Below are positions 22,721-35,104 of a stretch of DNA of 64,000 nucleotides, piece after piece (the stretch's first letter is position 1; each line of letters begins with the position of its first letter). The notes under the pieces were generated by a model that saw only the letters and a program-made list of their open reading frames with translations, had not been told where the DNA came from and searched no databases. A program made the position numbers and the translations under genes. This DNA comes from Akebia trifoliata (taxonomy: Eukaryota; Streptophyta; Magnoliopsida; Ranunculales; Lardizabalaceae): positions 11,260,679-11,324,678 of the forward strand of contig CM030705.1 of the NCBI GenBank assembly GCA_017979445.1, given 5' to 3'.

Positions 22721-24660
22721 GCAGTGCAGAGAGAATTGGTATTATTGGCCTCACCAGCCCCATTGATTGAAATGTAAAATTCATTTTTTAGGTTTTTCAG
22801 TAAGCAAATTCTCTGTGTACTGTTATTTTAATAGAGTACTACATTCCATTATTTTTAGTTAATCTTTCTTTTGAGTCTCTCTAATTTTAGTACATTTATT
22901 GAAGGAAAATAGTATACTCCTCTTAATTGGGCTTTTTTAATATAGAACTCTCTCATGAAATTTGACAAACCTTGTAATTATTAAATAATTAATTTCTAAA
23001 TTTGGAAATTTTCCTCTAATGAATCGCCTGTATTTCCTTGTACACTTGCACAGGAAAATATTTAAAACAATTGAAAGGATGATTTCCATGACTGACCTGA
23101 ATTCAAAGTGGTCCTTGGGCCCTCTCTTACTAACAGAAGAATCCAATATAGAAATGATGATCTCTTGAAGTGATTCCCCAAATTCTCTAAATAAGGTACG
23201 AATAAACGAATTTAATTGCTGAATGTGATAACATTTCCTCTCCTTATCCTCAATTTTATTTTCTTCAACATTCAAATCTCAATAGTAACAAAAATAAGAT
23301 ATTTTTGTGACCGGTAATGGTTTTTGGAAGAAAACTAAAAACTTCATTTACATAATCAAGATTTTTTATTTTCTATTTTTTTAAATTATTTATGAAACTT
23401 TTACAATGCAACTCGATTTTCAATGCCACACCTCTGATCTTCCAATAAACTCACTCTATTACACCTTACGATTTTAAAATTAATTTTTTTAGAAAAATCG
23501 GAGCAACTTTAAGAATCCCTTCCCCCCCCCCCCCCCCAACCTTCATTTTCCCTAAATATTGTTTAATATACCTCTTTTATCATAATCTATTTGGATTTGA
23601 ACCTAATCGCCACAACGACTTCTTCCCCTGTAGAGGATGGTTCATCACTCTCAACATTCAAAACCCGAGTCCCCTATTTTACCTTAAAGATAAGATTAGA
23701 TGTGTTTCAAACTCATTATCTTGTTAGTTCTTCTTCCTTTCTTACCATGCCACAAAAAACATGGAACATTAATCTAGCTTGGCCTCAACATTTGTAGTTA
23801 TATAGAATAAGGAAAGAAAATAGACTCAAGTATTTTTTTAAAGTCATTTTTTTATGGGTGCTTCCTCAAGTTATGCAATGTGTCAATCTTGATCTTCTAA
23901 AATCGGGTTGAGTTCAGGTTTGCCCAAGTTAGGTAATTTGGGTGGATTTGAGAGGTTGACTCGTTGAATATGCCATGTTTCCTTTTAATCAATAAATGAG
24001 TTTTATATCTTATTAAAAAAACAAAATCACTAGTAAACAAAATCACATACAATCTCCAAATCCATTATTGAGAAAATATTTAGACAAATCATACTTAATC
24101 AAAACTCACATTAATAATATCCAATTGTCCACAAGTCATAATAATAAGGTGAAACAAAAATGTTAAACAAAATAATATAAATTACTATAAAATTATTTGT
24201 ATGTTAGTATATAGGCATCGGGTTTGAGTTGAGTCAGGTTGAGATATTCTAACCTAGGCTCAACTCATTTTCAACATAACCCAATCCAATCTCTCCCATC
24301 AATTGAGTTGAGTTCGGGCTAGCCAGCCCAGGTTGCACAGCCCTAGTCAAACCAACTGAGCTATGGGTTTAAGTCCAAAGAGAGAGATTTCCTTTTCCAC
24401 CATAAGAAAGTTTCTTTTGAGAATTTAATCGGTAATCCCAAAATCACCATAAAAGATCACAATATGCCATTAAGAAATCTGAGTTTATTTGTTGGAGTAT
24501 CCATAAAAGTTAAGATGAGTAACCATCACAATTCTGGGTGGGCTCAAAATCAGACAATACCAATTTTCCCCAAAATTTCAATGATAATATTAAAGATAAA
24601 CAGAATAGAGGACCACCTTACCTAAGGCCTCAAGAATACTAGTTGTCACTTCATTCAATC
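22721..24660. other. Intergenic sequence, no firm gene
   Basis: Includes an 18-base C run at 23521-23538. The segment at about 23880-24350 has repeated GGGTTGAGTT / CAACCTGGGC patterns and ends agccctag, like one end of a hAT-type element, but its partner end was not found. A minus-strand 112-residue frame at 22937-23275 has no family signature. Confidence 0.4.
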
Positions 24661-24663
24661 TTA

Positions 24664-24881
24664 GTGTTGTTTGGTAACACTTCTAAAGTCTGAATGAAGG
24701 TGGTTCACATTTAAAATTTAAGTTTCAAAAGTTTTATTTCTATTTGTTTCGTTTTAGATTTCAGACTTCAGAATCGAAATTCAAAAGTTTTAAATCAACA
24801 ATGAAGGATGTTGATCAAATTTTTGAAGTTTGATTTCTAATTTTCAGACTTCAGACTTTAGAAGTGTTACCAAACATAGCC
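24664..24881. mobile_element. Tourist-like MITE (PIF/Harbinger)
   Basis: 218 bp flanked by TTA on each side (24661-24663 and 24882-24884). The left end gtgttgtttggtaacacttc and the reverse complement of the right end ggctatgtttggtaacactt pair, followed by shared TAAAGTCTGAA. A 3-bp TTA duplication with GG-TGTTTGG ends is typical of PIF/Harbinger MITEs. Confidence 0.8.
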
Positions 24882-25896
24882 TTAGTCGAACCAATTTTCT
24901 TACAAAACCTGGTCAGACCTGAATGGACAACAGTCTAGTCTGATTTTTAAAACACTATTTTCGAGTTTCGACTGGTTAACTATGCCAAAAAGTTGATCGA
25001 AAATTTGATCAATTTCCATTTATGATTGAATTTTTACACTCTACTCCATTATTTGGCTAAGTGCATTTGCAATATATTGAAGAATTAATAGCTATGGTTC
25101 GGAGTCCTTGACGTTTGTTCTCTAAAATTGGGGAGTTTCTTCCTTATCTCGACACACCCACACTTGCTTAAATTACACTCTATGTCTAATGTCTATGTCA
25201 CATCACTTTATTTATTTGAATTTTAGACCTTAGAATCTATTAACAGCAATGTCGGCCCATTGAATTACAAAGGGAACAAAATAGATATAAAAGTTATAAG
25301 GAGGTCACATGCAGGATTAATGATTATGATTATTACAAGTAAAAGATGAAGGATGGAGAGTGTCTGGTGCTTAGTCACTTAAAGATAGTAATGGGCAGCT
25401 AAACAACCCACATGGTTTTGGGTCTTATTTGAAGTGTGGGGCCTTGCATTTATATAATTGAAGGGAAAGTAACACATTTAACTTTGTTTAGTTGTATATT
25501 TTTCAATTTTTATAATGACGATGCCCGAAGTAGGGTGTTATTAATGGATCAGGTCAGACCCTAAAATATGCGTGGTGTTATCGTAACTTCTTCGCCCGTG
25601 TTCTTGTTCCATGACCCAATAAAGGAGGATCGTTATGATAGGTTGACGATCAGAGTGTGAAAATCGCTCATCCCTTAACATGAATCTTGATCGAACATTT
25701 CATTTTGTTCATGTTAGGGCGTCTCTTAATGAAAAAAAAAAAAGAGTAATTGATTTCTGGGGAACAAAATTCGTTTATCTGATCTCAAATCTTTGGGATA
25801 ACACTTTGTTATTATATGTGGTATTTGCACTCTATCTATATAGGTATTGTACTCTGTCGTAACCATATTCGAGAGGGACTCTACTTGATAACATGT

Positions 25897-25919
25897 ATAT
25901 ATATATATATATATATATA
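25897..25919. repeat. (TA)n microsatellite
   Basis: Short TA run just left of a family F MITE. Confidence 0.8.
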
Positions 25920-25926
25920 AATTAAA

Positions 25927-26026
25927 GAGAGTTACTATTACCACACCATTTCCAATTTAAATCATCAAAGAATTGCACACAATTGGTGTGGTGTTAGCAA
26001 AAGTTGGTGTGGCAATAGCAACTCTC
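25927..26026. mobile_element. MITE family F, copy 1
   Basis: 100 bp. The left end gagagttactattaccacac pairs with the right end gtgtggcaatagcaactctc. Four further copies or fragments lie at 26455, 27295, 31500 and 58358. Confidence 0.75.
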
Positions 26027-26454
26027 AAATTAGACCATATATTTTATTTAAATATATTGTATATCTATTTACCATTTATCTAGATAGATTCGATCTGAAC
26101 CGGGCATGATCTAGTGATTCTAGGATTGAATTTGGATCCAAATTTTGTGATTTGATGAAAGCCCAATCAATAAACTATGAGATTGGTCCCAAACCTACCT
26201 CAACCCTTATCGTATTAATTCTAGATAGACCCTCTTCAGATCCAAATCAAACACATATCGAACCAACAACTTTATCAATGCTACGATAGAAAATTAATGA
26301 ATTAAAACATTGGATCAAAACTTAATCTGGGGGTTCAACACAAGTCAAGTAGTGATACTTGATTTAGGGAGATTTGAATCCCATACCACACAAATCCAGT
26401 AATTCTAATTCATATATATTAGTATAAGTATACAAAGAGGTGATAAATAAATAA

Positions 26455-26543
26455 GAGAGCAACTAACGCCACACCAACTTTGTGCAATTCTCATAGGAAT
26501 TGGTGTGGCATTAGTAAAAGCTGATGTGGCAATAGCATCCCTC
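26455..26543. mobile_element. MITE family F, copy 2
   Basis: gagagcaactaacgccacac on the left and gatgtggcaatagcatccct on the right. Same layout as copy 1, about 430 bp away. Confidence 0.7.
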
Positions 26544-26544
26544 G

Positions 26545-28420
26545 AAAAATAAAAAATAAAAAGCAAAGTCAGTGGTGCTTTTGTGATTTAAAGCAATTAA
26601 AGGGTTACTAATGAATCTCACGTAAAAAGTCATAAATCAACAACGCAATCATAGGTGCCAGAAGAGCAAAAGTAGAGCGCTTAAAATAAAACATGTTTGT
26701 TGGGGGAAAAAGCAAAGTTTGACGATACTCTCTTCTTATGAATTATGATAAAGAGATGGAGATATTCATACAGTCAATTACGTCAAATCGAAGAAAAAAT
26801 AATAGTTTGGTTCGCTCTCACTATACTTGAATACAATATGGTACGCTCCCATTACAACTAGATACAATAACACACCACCACACAAAGAAATCCAAAGTTT
26901 TACTATTTTTTTTATGATTATGTAAGGACTGGGGATGTCGACGGGGACTTATTTAATTGAAATCGACAAGAAGGTATTGGATTCCTTTTTATTGGAATTG
27001 ATTCGAGTCAGGTCTCTTTAAACTAAATTGATTGAGAAATAAAATCGATAGGAACTGATAAAAAAAACAACGATCAAGACTTGAAATTGTTTGAAGAGAA
27101 ATTTTTTGACAGTTACGATTTTTATAATTGTAAGTAGAGAAGTTAATTTATATACTTCTGTTATGATCGTTGAACGTTGTTTAATATGGATATTGATAAT
27201 TTTGGTTTGATGAGATTTAGGGGGTGTTTAGTTTGAATTGTAGAATCAGATTCTTGAAATTGATTATGGATTTGTTTGATTCAAAATATATAAAGAGAGT
27301 TTCTATTGTCACACCATCTTTTACTAATGGATGTGTGCTAATTCTTTTATAATTTACATATGACTAAGGGTGGCATTAGGAAAAGTTGGTATTCGAATAG
27401 AATCTCTTTATATAAATTGACTTTTTTAATAATCCAAAATCTCATTTGTCTATATTGTTATTAAAAGCTGATTTTGGACTCCAGAATTTAATTTCGTTTG
27501 GCTACATTGTGATGTAGGCTATAGTTTCTTACTCTCAAAGTTGGGCAAATGCAAAACTAATATATTAAATACTAAATGCCAAAATATGAAAATGCCCCTT
27601 AAAATTACAAAAATACCCTTAAAGTATGAAAAATGCATAAAAACTATCAAAATTGCTTCAAAGTGCATTTTTAAAGGCTCGGAAAGGTCGACAAATTGTT
27701 ATCTATTCACCAAATTGGAAATTCAATTCCCCTTTAAATGCACATGCTATATTGAGCAAACAAACAATTGTGGCATTATCGATGACCAAAAGTAGTTAAT
27801 ATTGTGGCATTGCATCGCATCATTCCTAATTATTGGTTTTGTGAAAAGAAAAAAATCTAATTAAAAAACTCGAGGTTAAAGTTGAGAGTAAAAATATTTA
27901 ACTTAGATATTGAGGATGACTAATTTTTAGAGAAAAAATCTATGAATTTTTTTTATGTATAAGAGGTTGAAGATAAGGGCATTTGAATTATTTTTTATTA
28001 GTTTCCAAGAAAATTCAACCACCAATAAGTATATTCCAATTACCCTAATAATAATGATGTTTTTTGTATTGTTGTTGTTTTTAATAATAATAACACCTTG
28101 AATCATGGGAGTTTTTGAGATATAAGACATTGTAAATATAATTAGACATACATTTTTATTGTTATAATATCATAACGTCTTTTAAAATGATAGAAGGTAT
28201 TTTCAAATTTTATGGATTAATGTGCTATTGTGATAGATTTTAGTGACAGATAAAGAAATTTACTATTATTGCCCCCACGACTATTTTTTTTCACTCTTAA
28301 TTGTCCCCACAATTTTTTTTCTACTCTTCGGTGCCCCCACATGAGCAAAATCCTGGCTCCATCCCTGAAGGTTGAATGGTGCCACGAACCAACAAATTCT
28401 CTCGTTACATGAAAAATAAG
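26545..28420. other. Intergenic sequence around a diverged MITE
   Basis: Apart from the MITE at 27295-27407 I see no gene. Sequence at 27224-27290 (gtgtttagtttgaattgtag) resembles the reverse complement of about 29070-29130, hinting at the ends of a larger, decayed element that would enclose 27.2-29.1 kb. This is weak. Confidence 0.3.
27295..27407. mobile_element. MITE family F, copy 3 (diverged)
   Basis: gagagtttctattgtcacac on the left and agttggtattcgaatagaat on the right. The right TIR is more decayed than in copies 1 and 2. Confidence 0.55.
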
Positions 28421-28421
28421 T

Positions 28422-28440
28422 ATATATATATATATATATA
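28422..28440. repeat. (TA)n microsatellite, target of a MITE insertion
   Basis: TA run directly abutting the left end of the element at 28441. Another TA run abuts near the right end at 28961-28975, so the MITE appears to have landed inside a TA tract. Confidence 0.75.
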
Positions 28441-28954
28441 GGGTGCAACTTGGTCCGGTTCAAACCAAGAATCGAACCAAACCGATAGCTTTGGGGTGGT
28501 TAGGAACAAATTGTGGTTCGATTCCGGATTACGAAAATGGAGAACCGATCAATTTGGTTCGATTCTCGAATCAAGTTTGTATAGAACCGAACCAAACCGA
28601 TAACCTAACCCCTATGCAATAAATAAATATATATGTATATAATAATTATTAAGAATTATTTTAAGAGTTAGTACATAGATTAGTGATCTTTTATAAATAA
28701 ACTAATGACTTTTTATAGATAGATTTATGATTTATTATATGAAATTTTATGTTTATTTTTTCATTCAAAAATATTATTTATAATTTATAAAATATTTGCA
28801 ATTCGTGAAATCGAATCGAACCCAACCGACTTTAATTCGATTTGGGTTGGTTTGGTTCCAATGGAATTTGATTCGGTTTTGGTTCTTATTTAGTAGAATC
28901 GACATATGTCGGTTCGATTCCAATTGGACCTCAAACCGAACCAAGTTGCACCCC
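28441..28954. mobile_element. hAT-like MITE
   Basis: The left terminus gggtgcaacttggtccggtt and the reverse complement of the right terminus ggggtgcaacttggttcggt pair. Subterminal regions are full of GAACCAAACCGA-type repeats on one side and GGTTTGGTTC on the other. Flanked by TA-rich DNA on both sides, so an 8-bp duplication cannot be proved. No coding capacity. Confidence 0.75.
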
Positions 28955-28989
28955 TAAATTATATATATATATATACTATCACAATAGAA

Positions 28990-31495
28990 ATAGAAAATCA
29001 TTTAAGAAGGTTTTCACAGCTCTCTAATTTTTCATAATTTTTTATTTTCAATTAAAAAAGGTTAATCTGAACCTCGCCATGTATTGAATTCTACAATTCG
29101 ATTTTGCTATAAATTCGAAACAAACGTCACCTAAACTAAATGTTACCTAAAGAATACGTGACTGATTACGTAAGCGCTTAGATGTTGATATTTTTCTCTG
29201 TTGGGTATGTAGGGTTAATTTTGGTAATTAAAATCAAGATCTAAGGCCTTTTAGGTAAAAGTATCCCGAACATGTGACATCGCATCACGTGAAATCCTTT
29301 CTTCACCAGAAAATACCTCGATTCATAGATCTTCATTGATTTTTTATTTTGATAAACTTCATTATTTTTTATTTTATAATAATTTAATATTTTAAAAATT
29401 TTATATATTAGAAAAGGAGAATGAGAGAGAATTCACATCTACCTAGGTCTTGGAATAAATACATTTATTTACAAAATATAAAGGAAGCCTAATGTGTTGA
29501 TCACAAGTACCTATCTCCCTCACTGGTTGCACCAGATACTGCCATGTGGCGAACTCTTTTTCATCCACTCCTTCGTTAGCGTAGTGTTCGACATCGTGCT
29601 TAACTATGTTGATGTGGTGCGGTGTAGACTGTAGAGTGTCATAGATTTTTTTCCTCGAGATACAAGACAAGAAATTTATGATAATCTACACATTACCATG
29701 TCAGTGCAATGTCGAAGGAAGTCAGTTCAGTATTTTCTTAAAAAGATAACTTGTTTGATAATTTCTAATTTTGAATTTGAGTGATTTTCATTAAAAGTTT
29801 CAAAATTTTCTTCCTTACTTTTGGATTAACAAAAAAATACTCATAACTAATGCAACGCTTTTTATTTTTATTTTTTTTTATGAATATAAATTTATTGTAC
29901 AAAATGGAGCTCGAGATGACTTACCATATACGATGCCTAGCTAGAAATACTTCTCAAACACACTCATGTGATAGAGAAAAATGGTACCAAATATCCGTAG
30001 TACGTAATTGCAATGAAGAAAAAGAGGATTTGTCTGATTCCCCATCCGACTTATACATCCGAAAAGGAATTTGGGAATGTGAGACCACTTCTAATTACTT
30101 GGTCCATAGGTAAAATCCTATTTTAAATACTGAGTCAAATAAACAAGAAAATTTTGGATAGAACCTTTAGTCCCCAAGAAAGACTTAAGAATGCAAGCCA
30201 AGACACATCGATGAGTTAATGTTAAAATGCATGCCACAAAAGATGGAAGCGGATCCTCTTTAGCACAATTTCTTGTAGCACGCTTCCAATATATAAGAGA
30301 AAATCATACTAAAAAAATAATAATTATCACCTCAACCCTCTTATGACCATGACTTAGATCTGATTTTAAAAAAATAAAAATAAAATAAAATAAAAAATTT
30401 CTCCAGATCCATGTCTTTACCAATGAACTGCTACTAAACTCCCGATATTTTAAGTTTGAGATTTAATTGCATATCTGATGTGGCACTCTTTTAACTACTG
30501 AAAGTGTGTTATAGAGGATATGCTTCCACAGAATAAATGTACTTGTGACCAACACCTCATATTTTCTCTAAATACATAATTTTATTTATTTATTTTATTT
30601 AATGAGTAGTATTTTTCACATGTCATGCACATGTAGATTATTGAATTTCAATTATTTGGTTGGAGCATCTCGAGAATAAATTTATTTTAAATAAGACAAA
30701 AAATATATATAATGTAATTAATTTTTTTGACATGGACCATTTTATGAATGAAATGGGTGTGTAAATGCATTTTCTGCAACCATTATGGGCCTTTTTTGTA
30801 TATACATGAGATGTGCATGTATCTACAGCTTATGCTATGCTGCAACCACTGTACTTACACGTGGCACACATCCATTTTGTTGGGCCCACTAATTGATGAG
30901 AACTTTAATAACTACCTTTCAAAATCACTTTCATGATAGGGTATCTGATGGTCCCCAAGTCCTAGGTAAAAGAAAAAATGATAATTATTATGAATTCACT
31001 ATCAAATATTTTACAAATCTTGTGAGTTTAGAATCTCATTTTCTTTATCAAAATCTCAATATTTTATGAAAAATAGAGTTAGTGTTTTAGTAACCTACGA
31101 CTTTTCTTTCTACCTGTCAGTTTCTTATTGGATGTGATATTTAGAGAATAAATAGAGGCAAAATAATGAACCTAACCTTCAAATTTGTCATAATGGATGA
31201 CTAAGACCTTTGGAATTAAACTTTTCTATATAATTATGAAACCAAATCTAAACACTTTCTTCTAAGTCAATATATGGGTTTGTAACTAATGAGAAAAAAC
31301 AATTTCTTTAGAAATAATTTGTTAGAAAAGTAAAAAAATTAGGAAAATATTTACTTGTGTTTTGATTACATATAGGAAAATGTCAAAAGAGGGTTTGTGT
31401 TTAGTTTTGAAGGATTGAGATCTAATCTTAGAAAAGATAAATAATCAGGCCAATGTCAAACTTCAATTTTTCTGATAAAATTATTTACTATTAAT
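28990..31495. other. Intergenic sequence, no gene recognised
   Basis: A segment at about 29488-29600 (gtgttgatcacaagtacctatc) resembles about 32228-32310 (gtgttgctcacaaatactta), and about 30600-30650 resembles about 33110-33160 around a GCACATGTAGAT core. These are probably pieces of dispersed elements. The 87-residue frame at 29850-30113 has no family signature. Confidence 0.4.
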
Positions 31496-31499
31496 TTTA

Positions 31500-31558
31500 G
31501 ATGGTTACTATTGCCACACCAACTTTTATTAATGCCACACCAACTTTTAGAATAAAAT
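31500..31558. mobile_element. MITE family F fragment
   Basis: ggttactattgccacaccaa followed by a second ccacaccaacttttagaata. Only one terminus type is present, duplicated in direct orientation. Confidence 0.45.
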
Positions 31559-31744
31559 ATATTTACGATTAGGGACGGACAAGTTACACACAATTAGTAG
31601 TTGGTTGCACACCAATCTTGAAAAATAACTTTTTTATAAGATCTATTTTAACCTTCAAATTGCACTTCATTATTGATAATGTTAAGGTTTAGGGTTATTC
31701 ACTTTCTAATGACTTTCACTGCGTTTGGATAGAGCTTCTTGACG

Positions 31745-31935
31745 ACTTCTGCTCTTGCGGGGAGCTAGCAAACGTTTGGATAGATTTTTGCTTTGGCGTG
31801 GAGAGGTTTTTGCTTTTGCAGGGAGTGGTTTTTTGCTCTTTGTGGAGAAGCTTCAAGGACTTGCTCTTCCGCGGAGAGATTTTTTGCTCTTGTGGGGAGA
31901 GATTGAGCTTTTGCTCTTGCACGGAGAGGTGTATC
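31745..31935. repeat. Minisatellite, about 25-35 bp unit
   Basis: Six to seven diverged units of the type ttttgctcttgcggggagag. The array is bounded by gcgtttggatagagctt on the left and gtatccacacaggccc on the right, an inverted pair like the ends of a small PIF- or hAT-type element, so the array may be the expanded interior of a MITE. Non-coding: frames exist on both strands only because the unit lacks stops. Confidence 0.7.
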
Positions 31936-31979
31936 CACACAGGCCCTTTGTCTTCTCTACTAAAGTAAATTGTAAACAT

Positions 31980-34890
31980 GCTTGTTATATGATCAAGTAT
32001 TTCTTACAAAAATTATTGAACCAATAATTATTTATGTGAAAATGACTGAAGAAGAAGAAGAAGAGGAACGAAAATAAAATAAAAAACAAAAGAGTGTAAC
32101 ATTGTTATTTTAATTTGGAGTGCAATCATCCAAATAGAGTGCAAATGAAAACTTTTAAGAGATGGTGCAATTGGTAGTGGGCGGTGTGCAACTAATCGAT
32201 CTCTTACGAATAAAATATATATAAAGTAAATCTGATGTGTTGCTCACAAATACTTATCTCCGTTGTCACGCCAAATATTGCTGAGTATCTCCCATGTTGT
32301 TCGTAGATGACTCGTGAATCTAATTGGTGATTTTTGACCATTGGATTAATTCATATTCATCAAGAGTTTAAGTAACGTTATTTTTCATACATTCATTTGG
32401 TTCATTATGAAATCAACGAGCATTGGTTATAGCCACCAAACCTTACTTTATCAAGTTTTATTAAAAATAGATTTATCCGACTTAACTGTTCATTTTTATT
32501 ATAAAAACTCTGATGGAGTTTTGACAACTCCAAAGGGAACCTTACTTTATGAAGTTTGTTACCTACCAAACCTTACTTTATCAAGTTTGTTACGAAGCAA
32601 ACTTTAGAGTCATAAAATTAATTTGTTACTTAACATATATTAGAGTGGATCCTAACTATATCAATTTGTGGCATCTAAGAATACGATTTGATGTCATAAG
32701 GTTATAAAGGATAAAATTTTAAAAATTTTGAAAATTTATTTTGAAAAAAAGAAGTTAATTTTCACCGTTGAAATTAGTTTTAAATTTGGGAGTTTAGTAG
32801 TCATCCACTTTTTGATCAAGTTCAAAAATGAATTTTTTTTTTATTGAATTTTTTTCATTTGAATATGAGTTTTTCCATGAAATATAAAAGGCTGTGCCGT
32901 TGGATTGCCCATTTGATAATCCATGTGGGCCCAATGACCCTTTAGTAAGATTTTAAATCTTTTTAAATTAGTCATACTAGCCTGATTCATAAGATAAGAT
33001 TTGTTCGGTAACAACCTTTATAAAATTAGGGAGTTATTTTAATAAAATTACAACAGATAAGTCTGCCAGGTAAATCTATCTTTATTTAATTATTATCAAT
33101 TATTTATTTCTCATTTAATAATTGGAATTTTTTTCACGTGTGTTGCACATGTAGATGGCAACTTGAGTGGCCATTCTACGACTGAAATATGTACATGTAG
33201 TGCAAGTGCATGATCTCAAACGCAATGAGCCCATTGGATATAAATGAGATGCACTTGACTACTAGTGCATTTGGCACTTATCCAATGTGTGGGACCTACC
33301 CTTTGATTTGAAATTTAACAACCTTACCCAAACCACTTGAGATACATTTTTCTAACTAATTTAGTAAAGATTCGAGTCTTACTAAGCATCGTTTCTCTGA
33401 AATGGATTACCACCTTAGCAATCCAAGACAAGAGCTCTCTAAGTTGATTCGAAAAATTCAGATCCAATAAAAAAAATAATAATAATAATTGAAAAACAAT
33501 TTTTTTAATTCAATCCAAGATTAAAAAATAAAAAATATAGCCGCCAGAACGACCACATATCTCCCGGACTTAAAATTGAAATTCGACAGTGAAAAATAAA
33601 TTTTTTTTTTTTTAATATTTTAAAATTTATAGAATTTTATCCTCTATACCTCTGAAGCATTGGATCATATTTTTTTATGTCACGAGTTGAGTGCAAGGAC
33701 CCTTAGTCAGGGTGAAATCCTTACTAACTTAGTAAGACTAGTTGTATTCAACCATTTTCATGATGGTTGGGTCCCACTAAGGTCCCTAACCCTAATCCTA
33801 GGCTTAATGGAAGGAAATGATGAATCAGCCATTGACTTGAGCCCATTATCCTTCCTCTTTTCCTATGTTTTTCGAAAAATAAGAAATGATAGTCACTCTT
33901 TTCCTGCACCACTCACCATCTTAGTGGAGGTGATGTTAGAAGCACTCTAAGACAAAATAGTGACTTTTCTAACCTCCTAAGTCAATTAATTGTTGTTTGG
34001 TCAATTTTTTTTGCCATAATGGGTGGCTTGATCATTTAATAAGGTTTATTTCAACCGTTCGTTGTCTTGTGTGTGTGATTGATTTCGATAATGCCCTCTT
34101 TTCTAACCTAATTTTAATTGATTATGATAGTTAAGAAAGTCAATTGATTTTCTCAACAAATGATTTTGAAAAGAGCCGTGTTGATCTGACTAACCCATGT
34201 GGCATACTCAATCAACACCTTTGACATGACATGTTTGAGAACTGTTGATTTACAATTCTTGTGATACAAAATTATATTTTCTTTTACAGGAAAACGTTGT
34301 TCTATATCCTGATGAGTGCAAATCTACGATTCTCAAACATATCACATCAGGGGTGTCGATTGATTATGCCATGTAGGTAAGTTAGATTATCATGATTCTT
34401 TTGAAAAACTAAATTTCTCGAAAAAATAATTTTCCATATTTGATTTTTTTATTATAATTAAAAAAATATTTAAATTGAAGGTTCTAAAAGAATAAGAAGA
34501 AGCATCATAGAAATTTAGACGAAAATTGTGAAAATAAATATGAACACTTTTTCAATAACAGAAAATGTGACTCTAAAAAAAAATCATTTGCTTTTGAGTC
34601 AAGGAGGAAAATATTTTCATGCATGATGCAGTCAAATACAAGGTAAATTATATTTCCTGAAAATACTATTTTTTTACAAATATCTTTCTCAATCACCGAC
34701 ACTCTAAAGGGCAATGTTTACAATTGACTTAATCATCGAACTTTGTTACATTTACTAAAAATTAAAGAAAAAATGTACACAAAAATAAAATTGTCATCAA
34801 TAAATTTTATAAAATATAAAATTCATAAAAAAAGATTTGATTGTTCATTAACAAAACCTTTTATTACAAAATTAGGTTGGACTCAATCGA
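31980..34890. other. Intergenic sequence, no gene recognised
   Basis: At 32510-32620 a segment (ggagttttgacaactccaaa, then aaccttactttat) matches the middle layer of the nested transposon in QUA2 intron 7 (about 50560-50620 and 51770-51835). A region near 33690-33740 resembles 9890-9950 (gcaaggaccc ... ccttactaa ... gtaagact). The 96-residue frame at 33660-33950 covers part of that repeat and I do not treat it as a gene. Confidence 0.4.
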
Positions 34891-34895
34891 ATCAC

Positions 34896-35010
34896 TCAGT
34901 CACTATAGTTGTTCAGAATTCACAAACCATTCCGACCAACAATCAGAATTTCTTCGAATATGTTCTTGAATTCATTCGAGACTTGAGCAAAACTTAGATT
35001 GGAGGAGAAT
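34896..35010 (+). pseudogene. atpI: Nuclear plastid DNA insert: atpI fragment
   Basis: About 115 bp match chloroplast atpI (ATP synthase CF0 subunit a). The frame reads QTIPT and then [16 protein letters not shown], the N-terminal part of AtpI. The next codon is TAG at 34995-34997 where plastid atpI has CAG (Gln), a C-to-T change; other differences are also mostly C-to-T or G-to-A, as expected of methylated, decaying plastid DNA in the nucleus. The match stops at about 35010 and trnY sequence begins at 35018 in the opposite orientation. An 85-residue frame starting at 34743 is this fragment plus flanking DNA, not a gene. Confidence 0.85.
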
Positions 35011-35017
35011 AGGGTAT

Positions 35018-35101
35018 TGGGCCGAGCTAGATTTGAACCAGCGTAGACATATTGCCAACGAATTTACGGTCCGTTCCCATTAACCACTCAGACATCGACC
35101 C
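35018..35101 (-). pseudogene. trnY-GUA: Nuclear plastid DNA insert: trnY-GUA
   Basis: 84 bases on the minus strand match chloroplast tRNA-Tyr from GGGTCGATG to GCTCGGCCCA, including the long variable arm (AATTCGTTGGCAATATGTC) and the T-loop GGTTCAAATC. There are about half a dozen differences, nearly all transitions. One changes the universal U33 before the GUA anticodon to C, and others unpair the D- and T-stems. It is therefore a fossil, not a working nuclear tRNA gene. A further 50-60 bp on the right may also be plastid spacer. Confidence 0.9.
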
Positions 35102-35104
35102 TGG

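Noticed and set aside
23521..23538. 18-base C run as a possible structural signal
   Set aside because: An isolated homopolymer with no associated element; length may be a sequencing artefact.
33660..33950. 96-residue plus-strand frame
   Set aside because: Overlaps a segment similar to 9890-9950, so it is likely repeat sequence. No homology recognised.
34743..34997. 84-residue frame with similarity to a chloroplast protein
   Set aside because: The second half is a decayed atpI fragment ended by a C-to-T stop; the first half is unrelated flank. It is a plastid insert, not a gene.
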